DNA from: Agelas oroides
Taxonomy: Eukaryota > Porifera > Demospongiae > Agelasida > Agelasidae
Direction of reading: 5' to 3'
Length of the DNA stretch: 64,000 bases
Assembly (NCBI GenBank): GCA_949130485.1
Contig: OX422192.1
Location: 1,490,231 to 1,554,230 of the forward strand
The position numbers and the translations under genes are program-made. Position 1 is the first letter of the stretch. Every line of letters begins with the position of its first letter. Of the stretch, positions 53,212 through 61,813 are shown one piece after another. The notes under the pieces were generated by a model. The model made no database searches and was not told the origin of the DNA. It saw only the letters and a program-made list of their open reading frames with translations.

Positions 53212-55551
53212 GAGGGGGAGAAGTATTTGGTACATGAAAGGTTTAGTGACAATATTTGGAGGATGAGCGCTGTACACTTGACTTCTGACTACAAGCAACA
53301 GACGCTGAGGTTAGAAGACCTGCACACAAGACTTAGGAGACAACTACGGGCAAGTATATAACCTATAACCTCCCATACCTGCTAGGAGGTAAGGTATGAA
53401 CTGAATATGGATCCCTTGTCCACCACGGACCCAGACACACCCTGTGCCACCTTGACCCTCTCCCCCTCACTGAAATAGCGATGCTGACTGCCACTATTCT
53501 TCTCCATTGCACTCAGAGACCCCATGCCTGGAGGGAGGGGAGGGAAGGAGGGGATGGGAGTGGAGGGGAGGGGAGGGGAGGGGAGTGGAGGGGAGTGGAG
53601 GGGAGGGGAGGGGAGGGAGGGGAGGGGAGGGTAGGGGAGGGGAGGGGAGGGGAGGGAGGGGAGGGGAGGGGAGGGAGGGGAGGGGAGGGGAGGGAGGGGA
53701 GGGGAGGGAGGGGAGGGGAGGGGAGGGAGGGGAGGGGAGGGGAGGGAGGGGAGGGGAGGGAGGGGAGGGAGGGAGGGAGGAAGGGAGGGAGGGAGGAAGG
53801 GAGGGAGGGAGGGAGGGGAGGGGAGGGACATTTGCTCTCGAGTTCATATGGCATGCCTTTCGATATCAATTCATTCGTAGCATCCAAAACCGTAAAGATA
53901 AATTACAGGTACAGCAGCTTTACACTGCGGGCATACCTTTGTTGGAGGCATACTTACTGCCAATAGCCAATAATTGAACTCGCAAAGAACGTCTCTCCCA
54001 AGAACAAAATGGCCGCTAGCCACGTGGTCCAGATTCATACGCATGCGTGTTTTCCGCGGAGTAAAAAAATGGCCGACTTATCATGTAGCCGTACCAACAG
54101 GAAACGCTCTAGCTTCGCAACGAAGCATTTTCAGAGAAAATCGCTTAAACTTTTCGACCCTCATCCGCCGCTGAGAAGGTTGGTATCGTTTGTGGCACGA
54201 ATAATCACGTGAAAAGTGAGATGTTGAGCAACAGACACACACACACAGACACACAGACCAAGTACTGTAACCCTCACTGCGCATGCGCGCCGAGGGTTAA
54301 TGATCTTAGTAATAGATACATGTATGTTCCATGCAATCTGAGAATTTGTGTAATCCTGAGATTGTGTTGTGCATTCTCAGAATCCCGAGATAGCGTTCCA
54401 ATCTGGAGATTGCGTAATACATGTGCCAATCTCAAAACTGCATGATTTGCATGCGCAATCTACAGACTTTGAACTCCGCCTGTATGCCTGACTGTCAGCT
54501 CGTAGGATGGAAGACATCCGTGTCTGCCTCCATAGGAGGCATATTGCGATCTGGAAGAGTGAGTAATGCTGTGTATTGATGAGCAACGGAAGAGGAATAG
54601 GCCGCGTTCAAAGTTTGCCTGTCGATCATAGTTGGCCAGTCAGCTTATATGCCACATGCTACTGGTTCAATCGAGTGTATACTATCTAATTGTGTCAGCG
54701 ACAGTTGAGACGTACCTTCGCTGAAACTGTCAGCTAACTTTTGCCGTGCCATGCATTATCGGTCATTTTCAGGTACATGTACACAGCGGGTAGAAAGGAT
54801 GGTAGGGAGGGATATATAACCTGTTACCTAGGCAACATCACTGTAGAAGAGCAACATCCTTAGATGTTGCCACAGTAACAGGTTATATCTCTACCTGTGT
54901 GATACAGATGGATCCTGTTCCCATGCCGACCCTCAGAGCATCAACTCCAGCGTCGATGAGGTTCTTGGCCTGTTGTGCAGTCACTACGTTGCCCCCTATG
55001 ACCTGCAGGTCAGGGTGGTGCTCCTTGATGTACTTGATCATGCTAATCTGAAAGACAGAGTTGCCCTGGGAGGAGTCCTGTGGGGAGAGGGAGGGGTTAA
55101 ATTAGAACATGTGAAGTGAGCATGGGAGGGATTAAATCAGAATATGTAAAGTGTGCATGGGAGGGGTTAAAATCAAAAATTGTGATTGGGGTTAATCTAG
55201 AACATGTGAAGTGAACTCAGGAGGAGTTAAATAAGAGTCTTAGTGAGTAAGTACAGGAGTTAAATTGGGGCACAGAGGGGTTATATCAGCATGAGTAAAA
55301 GCAGAAGAAATAAAGGGATTAATCTGAGAAGAGTGAATCATTCTCACTCACCAACACAAGAACATCAAGTCCTGCATTTACAAGAGCTGCCAGTCTTATC
55401 TTGTCCTCTTCACGAGTCCCGATGGCTGCTCCGACAAGCAGTTGCTTCTTCTCGTCTTTCGAGGCAAGGGGAAAACTTCTACTCTTCTTGAGGTCTGTGC
55501 GAGCAATAAGTGCGACCAGTTCATCTTTCTCATTGACAATAGGGAGCTTGC
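51175..55551 (-). CDS. IMPDH: IMP dehydrogenase 3' segment (unit C), runs into assembly gap
   Basis: Exons 55352-55551, 54895-55077, 52835-53069, 52340-52489, 51423-51558 and 51175-51196, all with intact frame and GT-AG ends. The catalytic GSICITQ loop, RGMGS, HRYFSE and EGGVHGLHS are all present. It reads HIANALALG where A and B read HIAKALALG. This is the only copy with no visible defect and could be the functional parent gene. Its first ~205 residues would lie in or beyond the N run at 55556. An extra damaged copy of one exon (53379-53527) lies in the intron between 53070 and 54894. Confidence 0.87.
51197..51232 (-). repeat. Single remnant of the 60-bp IMPDH-intron unit (unit C)
   Basis: Only the acceptor and about 36 bp of the 60-bp unit are present next to the terminal exon. 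This is probably the unexpanded state. Confidence 0.75.
51616..52307. mobile_element. TA-flanked element with a second element nested inside (unit C)
   Basis: Counterpart of 27612-27936, interrupted by the 370-bp element at 51725-52094. The nesting gives an order of insertion. Confidence 0.7.
51725..52094. mobile_element. 370-bp MITE nested in older element (unit C)
   Basis: Long terminal inverted repeats starting CCGTATAGCGGGAAATTTTC and ending TTTCCCACTATACGG, flanked by TA (51723-51724 and 52095-52096). Unit B has the empty site (cccatatatcc). Non-coding. Confidence 0.85.
53071..53208. repeat. (GT)n abutting IMPDH acceptor (unit C)
   Basis: Same arrangement as 5888-6120. Confidence 0.95.
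53379..53527 (-). pseudogene. Duplicated, frameshifted IMPDH exon in intron (unit C)
   Basis: Second copy of the [10 protein letters not shown]...YLLAG exon (normal copy 52340-52489), misplaced upstream of the 52835-53069 exon. It keeps acceptor and donor motifs but is 149 nt rather than 150. One G is missing near 53402-53407 (GAACTGAATATGG instead of GAACTGGAATATGG), so the reading shifts after GSIF. It is followed on the + strand side by its own polypurine tract, so exon and flanking tract were duplicated together. If spliced in, it would truncate the protein. Confidence 0.85.
53530..53826. repeat. GGGGA polypurine tract beside duplicated exon (unit C)
   Basis: Second polypurine tract in this unit, lying beside the duplicated exon just as the original tract lies beside the normal exon. 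Confidence 0.9.
53827..54790. other. Unit-C-specific intronic sequence
   Basis: About 960 bp without counterpart in A or B. It contains two 'aaaATGGCCG' motifs (54007 and 54068), a GCGCATGCGC palindrome near 54280 and a run of short repeated 'aatctgagaatt'-like phrases (54330-54470). No supported gene. Possibly an inserted element or a 5' flank of another gene. Confidence 0.4.
54814..54888. repeat. Hairpin with X-box-like arms next to IMPDH donor (unit C)
   Basis: Same element and position as 29660-29734. The right arm is changed (GCCACAGTAAC), so the stem is imperfect. Confidence 0.75.
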
Positions 55552-55555
55552 CTGA

Positions 55556-55755
55556 NNNNNNNNNNNNNNNNNNNNNNNNNNNNNNNNNNNNNNNNNNNNN
55601 NNNNNNNNNNNNNNNNNNNNNNNNNNNNNNNNNNNNNNNNNNNNNNNNNNNNNNNNNNNNNNNNNNNNNNNNNNNNNNNNNNNNNNNNNNNNNNNNNNNN
55701 NNNNNNNNNNNNNNNNNNNNNNNNNNNNNNNNNNNNNNNNNNNNNNNNNNNNNNN
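55556..55755. other. Assembly gap (200 N)
   Basis: Run of exactly 200 N, the usual placeholder for unknown size. It separates the IMPDH exon of unit C (its acceptor is the last readable sequence) from the exon-bearing minisatellite of the next gene. Both genes lose sequence here: the 5' half of IMPDH and the 3' end of the MBL-fold gene. Confidence 0.98.
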
Positions 55756-56310
55756 ACACAGCTTTGTTCTGTAGAGTAGTGAACATGAGCCTCCCTCCCT
55801 CCCTCCCTCCCCCCCCCCCCCCACACACACACACCACACCTGCACATTATCTGGTAGGGTACACAGCTTGTTCTGTAGAGTAGTGAACATGAGCCTCCCT
55901 CCCTCCCTCCCTCCCTCCCCCCCCCCACACACACACACACCACCTGCACATTATCTGGTAGGGTACACAGCTTGTTCTGTAGAGTAGTGAACATGAGCCT
56001 CCCTCCCTCCCCTCCCCCCCCCCCCCCACACACACACACCACACCTGCACATTATCTGGCAGGGTACACAGCTTGATCTGTAGAGTAGTGAACATGAGCC
56101 TCCCTTCCTCCCTCCCTCCCCCCCCCCCCCCCCCCCACACACACACACCACACCTGCACATTATCTGGTAGGGTACACAGCTTGTTCTGTAGAGTAGTGA
56201 ACATGAGCCTCCCTCCCTCCCCTCCCTCCCCCCCCCCCCACACACACACACCACACCTGCACATCATCTGGTAGGGTACACAGCTTGATCTGTAGAGTAG
56301 TGAACATGAG
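55756..56310 (-). repeat. ~105-bp minisatellite that amplifies an exon end and donor
   Basis: Five extra units plus the parental one. Each holds a ~54-bp exon piece (codes LMFTTLQNKLCTLPDNVQ) and a GTGTGG donor, followed by (GT)n, a G run and (GGGA)n. Two units have Q-I-K (GATC) instead of Q-N-K. The leftmost unit has an extra T and is cut by the gap. Confidence 0.92.
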
Positions 56311-56399
56311 CCTCGACATTTGCTCAGCAGTACACCCGATAGAACCAATCAGATCAGGACGACCACATGACCCGATGAACAGGGTGTCCCCAGTGAATG

Positions 56400-56471
<72 letters not shown>

Positions 56472-58534
56472 CGAAGGTAATACAAATACCCAACTGCTCT
56501 CCTCAGCCCCACCTCCCATCCTCTCTCCCTTTCCTCTCTCTTCTCCCTCCACCCTTCCCTCCCCTCTCCTTCATTCTCCTTCTCAATCCCCCACTCCCCA
56601 CACACCCACCTTGAGTGGCTTGTTCGTAATCTTATCAAACAGGAGATAGACCACTGACTCCAGAGTGTGACCAGGTGTGTGCAGAGTACGGAACTCATAG
56701 CGAGAGGTAAAGTCAATCACCTGGGGGAGAGAGAGAGGGAGAGGGAGAGAGAAAAGAGAGGAGAGAGAGGGGGGGGGGGGGGAGAGGGGAGAGGGAGAGA
56801 GAAAAGAGAGGAGAGAGAGAGGGGGGAAGAGGGGAGAGGGAGAGAGAAAAGAGGGGAGAGGGAGAGAGAAAAGAGAGGAGAGAGAGAGAGGGGGGGAAAG
56901 AGGGGAGGGGGAGAGAGAAAAGAGAGAAGAAAGAGAGGGGGGAAAGAGGGGAGAGGGAGAGAGAAAAGACAGAAGAGAGAGAGGGGGGGGAAAGAGGGGA
57001 GAGGGAGAGAGAAAAGAGAGGAGAGAGAGAGGGGGGGAAGAGGGGAGAGGGGAGAGAGAAAAGAGAGGAGAGAGAGGGGGGGGGGGGGGGAGAGGGGAGA
57101 GGGAGAGAGAAAAGAGAGGAGAGAGAGGGGGGAAAGAGGTGAGAGGGAGAGAGAAAAGAGAGGAGAGAGAGAGGGGGGGGGGGGGGGGAGGGGAGAGGGA
57201 GAGAGAAAAGAGAGGAGAGAGAGAGGGGGAGAAAGAGGTGAGAGGGGAGAGAGAAAAGAGAGGAGAGAGAGAGGGGGGAAAGAGGTGAGAGGGAGAGAGA
57301 AAAGAGAGGAGAGAGAGAGGGGGAGAAAGAGGGGAGAGGGAGAGAGAAGAGAGAAGAGAGAGAGGGGGGAAACGGGAGAGGGAGAGAGAAAAGAGAGGAG
57401 AGAGAGAGAGGAGGGGAAGAGGGGAGAGGGAGAGAGAAAAGAGAGAAGAGAGAGATGGGGGGAAGAGGGGAGAGGGAGAGAGAAAAGAGAGGAGAGAGAG
57501 AGGGGGGGAAAGAGGGGAGAGGGGGAGAGAAAAGAGAGGAGAGAGGAGGGTAAACAGAGACGACAGTGATATAACATGGAGAGATATGTTACCAGAATCA
57601 CACTCATTCGTACACGCACATTTCCATACGTAGGAATTCATCAGTCTTGTAAAACTATCTCTGTAGATACACTACATGAGTGACCCTGGCCACACCATAT
57701 ATGGGCACATGCACTCACTCCTGCATAGAACTTTAACAGGGTGCACTTCTTATTAGCGTATGGCTATTTTGTGCATCCTTTGCTTTTTGCATAAAGTTTT
57801 ATAGAAAAAAATAAATAAAAATTCAGTTCTGACATTCATGATAATTTTTCAGAATTTGGAGTATTCTATAATTCAATTTTTTAGAATGTAATTCTCTTTA
57901 TTTGGAGCATAGGCTGTACCTCATTATCTTTCAGCTCGTGGTGAGGGAACTTGCATCTTTCTGAGGCTCCCGGACCAAAGTAAATGGGTGCCCCGGTCCT
58001 CTGCATGAGCTCGTAATGACCAGAGACAAAGTCAGCATGGAAGTGGGTCTCCAGGATACCAGCAAGAGAGAGGTTTCGTGTCTTGAAGTCCTGAGAGGGG
58101 CAGGAGGGAAGAGAGAGGGGAGGAGAGAATAGGAGAAGAGAGAAGGAGGAAAGAAAGAGAGGAAGAGAGACAGTGGAGGAAAGGGGAGAGAAGGGAAAAG
58201 TGAGAGGGGAGAGGGGAGGGGAAGGAGGGAGAGGAGAAGAGAGGGGGAAAGGCAACATTAGCCACAGCAACTTCCTGGATATAAACTTGACTTGCAGAAC
58301 AAGCTTCGTGCGTTTCTACAACAATTTCCTCCTTCCCTGTTACCTCCCTCTCCTCTCCACATCCTCTCCCCATCCCCCCCTCACCACTAAGAAGGACTCC
58401 ACATCTCTCCGTGGGTCAATGATGAATGCCTTCCCGTCATGTGAGACGACATAAGTGGCTTGTGCCAGACACTCCAGGTAGTACACGCGCACCTCCAGCC
58501 CTCCCCCATCGCTCACCACCTCCTTCAAACCACT
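56257..58534 (-). CDS. Metallo-beta-lactamase-fold protein, ETHE1/persulfide-dioxygenase-like (partial)
   Basis: Four in-phase exons on the - strand: 58385-58534 (LECLAQATYVVS, IIDPRRDVESFLV), 57920-58090 (ETHFHADFVSGHYEL), 56610-56720 (LHTPGHTLESVVYL) and 56257-56400 (FTGDTLFIGSCGRPDLIG to TLPDDVQ). Each is a multiple of three with GT-AG ends. The metal-ligand motifs are in order: HxHxD, the His of HTPGHT, and the Asp of GRPDL. The closest recalled families are ETHE1 sulfur dioxygenase and bacterial MBL-rhodanese proteins, which oxidise persulfides with an Fe centre. HFHADF is the bacterial-type wording rather than ETHE1 HCHADH. The N-terminus was not found upstream of 58534, and the C-terminus (expected to follow with a YPGHG-type motif) is lost in the gap. 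Substrate is inferred from family only. Confidence 0.88.
56402..56468. repeat. (GT)n abutting MBL-gene acceptor
   Basis: (CA)n on the coding strand ending directly in the AG acceptor of the 56257-56400 exon, the same arrangement as in IMPDH. Confidence 0.95.
56725..57550. repeat. GA-rich minisatellite in MBL-gene intron
   Basis: About 820 bp of degenerate units of roughly 50-60 bp (gagagagaaaagagaggaga followed by a G run). Coding strand is pure pyrimidine. Long open frames in it are artefacts of composition. Confidence 0.92.
58100..58250. repeat. Polypurine tract in MBL-gene intron
   Basis: GA-rich tract just upstream (- strand) of the 57920-58090 exon acceptor, forming its pyrimidine tract. 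Confidence 0.8.
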
Positions 58535-58879
58535 CTGGAATGGAACAGGGACGACAAAAACACTGGTATAGAAATTGACAATGCCATGAAATATTATGTA
58601 CTCAACTGTTGCTAAGAAATAAGCAGACAATGTATTGTCTGTATGGCTAGTCTTGTTCACATATTGTATGGGACAAAGGCAAGGGAGGAGCTAGCAAACA
58701 AGCTGCAGACATGATTTCTTGCCTGCCTACAGTTTTTTCTTCGGTCATTTTTGTTTGTTTGTTTGTTTGTTTACGTAGCTGCTTCAGAATTTCTGTTTCA
58801 GTTCTAGTGAACCATACTCATAATTATATGAGAAACTTACAGGCAATGCTTGCAAATCCATTGTACATCAGTCAATCTG

Positions 58880-58958
<79 letters not shown>
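58880..58958. repeat. (GT)n microsatellite
   Basis: Imperfect GT run with a TATATG interruption, outside recognised exons. Confidence 0.95.
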
Positions 58959-59028
58959 GTGACTTTGCGACATCTAGGCCTATTTTTTTTTTAGGGAAAT
59001 GTCGTCCGTTGATTGTTCATGCATGGAC

Positions 59029-59268
59029 ATATAGATGGTTTCCAAATGTCAATTAAGTGTCCTACTTCCGGAGGGCAAACGCGCGATGGATAGGCAGCTG
59101 TACAGCGGACCTTTCACCTTGAGAGAAGCAGCTTCTTTTATCTTTCAACACTAATGGTAAGGACTTGATGTAGCGCTTACTAGCCTGTATTTTGCACACA
59201 ACTGCACTAAACCCAGACACCGACTTTTGCCCTCCGGAAGTGAAGCCACGCCCCATGAAAACCATCTA
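59029..59268. mobile_element. Foldback element, about 240 bp
   Basis: Outer arms ATAGATGGTTT / AAACCATCTAT and inner arms CTTCCGGAGGGCAAA (about 59065) / TTTGCCCTCCGGAAG (about 59226). MITE-like and non-coding. The target duplication is not clear to me. Confidence 0.7.
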
Positions 59269-61302
59269 TACATACAAACATGTGCATGAATGTATTCTGC
59301 ATCTACTAGCACACACCGCAGGCAAGTAGAAATTGTTGGAGATCACCATTCTCCACAAAAAGAAACTAGCGAAATCAAAGGACTTAGCCCCGGAAGGGGG
59401 AGAAGGCTGGCTCCATTCTTCCTTTTCTACTTTTCGGCACCAAATTTGGATGCTGTAAGTTAGAACCTTGGTCCAATGCCCCTGCCCGGCTTTCTGGTCA
59501 CATAGCTGTTTAATAATGTAGGGGGAGTATTAGTTATAGCTATATATACACTTTACAGTTATCATCTTCATAGGCAGTATTGGGATTACTGGCTGCACAT
59601 ACACTGCAAGTATATACCCGCCAACACCACCAAAACAGCCGAGGCAACAACTCCCTGAGGCTAGCTCATACAGACATACTTAGCTGCTGTACCGGTTATA
59701 TGCACAGGCCAGGCTGATAATTTGCGGTAAGTTTGCACACAGATCATAGATTCAGGTGTGGATTGTAGGACGAACCTGTCTAGTCGCACCTCCAAGGTGA
59801 GTTGATTGACGAGCAGTCTGATCCCGAGTTCTGTGCTTGAGTTTGTAAATTGTCTGTCCAGGCCAGGTAAATAGTATATATGCGCTAAAAAGTACAATAA
59901 TCATACTCTTTATAAGAGCAAGGATACATCGTATGAGTGTGCGTGAGCATACGATCGAGTGTGTACGTGACCTGCTGAGGTCAAGAGTTCAATGAATAGT
60001 GCAAAAGTTCGTGGTGCACATTTAATTAGGAACTTTCGTCCCCAGGCCAGTATGGCTGCAAAAACTACGGTGGGAAGGCCTGGGAACGAGGCTAGCTGAA
60101 CCGTGCATGTATGTGGGTGGGGCAGCGGGTTCTGCGCCTTCCATTCGAGTAAAGTAAGTTAATGCCATAAATCCCTGGCACCTGTGCTATATCAACATAT
60201 CCCACCTGATTGGTCCTTTGGTTTCCCATCAAATTCTGTTTGCTATGTAGTATGGTTTGATGATTTTTAGGGTGCCACATTACGAATCCTAAACAGTGTA
60301 TGTTGTGTGTTAACAGTGATACCTGATTGATGGTGGACTGGAAGGTGCTTTAGTCAAGATTAATGACCATCAGAACAAAGATTGTGCAATGCTAGAATAC
60401 AGTTGGGCTGAAAATGTTTCAATCAACAAAGCACCTGGTGACTCATAATATCAGCAGTCAACCCATAATACATCCAACAGTGATTTACATAGGTTCTCTC
60501 TTTTACATCCACTGCTTACAGGAAAAAATACCAACTTTATTTTATAAGCCGTACGTTCTCTGGAGAAACGTTTCAACCTTTAGATGCGACTGAAAAATAA
60601 ATTACACTAATGAGCTGGTTCATAATACCAGCATCTACCTTAATTACGGTATACGGATGTATTTCTTGAGAAATATTTAATAGGATCCTAAATCATTTTT
60701 GGATTGGATATCCGGATTTCAGATTGGATTCTAAATTTCAGATAGGATTTTCTGAGTAGATTTCTGGATTTCAGATTGAATATCTGGATTTCAGAGTGGA
60801 TTTCTGGTTTTCAGTTTGAGTTTCAATTGGATTTCTGCCGACAGTATATGAGCTTTCGTTCATGATGCACCCCTCGTATTTGGCCTAGGTAGGATACTCC
60901 TGGCCCTTCCGAGACAGTTCTCAGTCCTGGCGTCTTATAGTCATCATGCATCTCTCTGTATCAAATGTCCTTCTTGGATAATACAAGTCAAACCCTAGCA
61001 AGACATGTTTGTGTGAACTGAACATGCCATGCATGGAAAATGCCTTGACGATTCACTCCACCTCCTTGGACATATCTTTGAAGTGAATGAGCCTCTACAC
61101 AACACTTTGGTTAGCACTCATCTGTACATGTGTCTGTTTGGTGTGGATGTGTGCTGGTATAAAAGGTGGTAAATTTGAACAGGTATACGGCAAGTTAACT
61201 GCTAATTAAGTATACAGGAAGCTAATGTGAGTATACAGTAATAAGCCAAGATTGTATACAGAAGTAAATAATAAACAACTGAGATTGTTGCACTATAGAC
61301 TA
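59269..61302. other. Gene-free stretch
   Basis: Contains a CTGGGAACGAGGCTAGC-type dispersed repeat end near 60080 and a degenerate short tandem repeat of 'ggatttctggatttcagatt' at about 60690-60840. No coding exon supported. The 5' exons of the MBL gene could be here but none is recognisable. Confidence 0.5.
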
Positions 61303-61510
61303 ATGTTGCTGTTCTGCGTGGTAGTGATGGCGCTGCATTCTGAAAGGTCCCGGATGAAGGCACACTGGGTTGTCTCGTTCCCAGACCACGTGTGTGGGAA
61401 TGGGACGGAGTTCATTGAAGGTCGCTGCCTTTGCCGTTCACCTGTTCTGTCATTTGTTCATGTTACTCAACACAGGAAGTTGAGCACGTTCACGAGTCAT
61501 CTACCTCTTG
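61303..61510 (+). CDS. Possible first exon (signal peptide, Cys-rich) of membrane protein
   Basis: ATG at 61303 gives a short hydrophobic leader (MLLFCVVVMALHS), then a Cys-rich stretch CGNGTEFIEGRCLCR. A GTATGC donor follows at 61511. It would splice in phase to an acceptor near 61868, inside the next open frame. The exon border is a guess. An alternative is that the membrane protein starts at its own ATG (61814) and this is unrelated. Confidence 0.35.
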
Positions 61511-61813
61511 GTATGCATTTGTGGTATGATTTCAGTGGCCATACCTTTCAAATTGCATGGTATGTTCAGTGTAAAAGTGAGATCCTATTTTGGCATGACA
61601 TTCACACCATTGTTTTTGCAGTTCTGTATTCTACACAATTTCGGGTATTTTGATCAGGATGTATGTATTCTAGTTATGTACCCTAAAGTCGTGTTAGGTT
61701 AGAGTCAAATATACCGGTATAGTTCCATCAAAGCAACAGGAAATTGTAATTACCTTCCATGGTCACACTGGCTAGGCAACACATACATAGCGACTATAAA
61801 ACGAGTCTGCCGC

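Larger units (their letters stand above)
48503..55555. repeat. Tandem module, unit C (truncated by assembly gap)
   Basis: Third unit: kelch exon, shortened spacer, IMPDH 3' segment, then a run of N. Its spacer (49400-51170) is more diverged and shorter than in A and B. It lacks the 34-bp minisatellite and keeps one 60-bp IMPDH-intron unit. It also holds an extra duplicated IMPDH exon and about 1 kb of sequence unique to this unit (53830-54800). Confidence 0.8.

Noticed and set aside
56583..57641. Long open frames (300-350 residues) rich in Ser/Pro/Leu or Arg/Glu/Gly
   Set aside because: They lie over pure GA/CT repeats where stops are rare in all frames. Only the 56610-56720 part is a real exon.
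58711..58962. Small + strand gene (83-residue frame)
   Set aside because: Its second half is the GT microsatellite, and the first half has no conserved feature.
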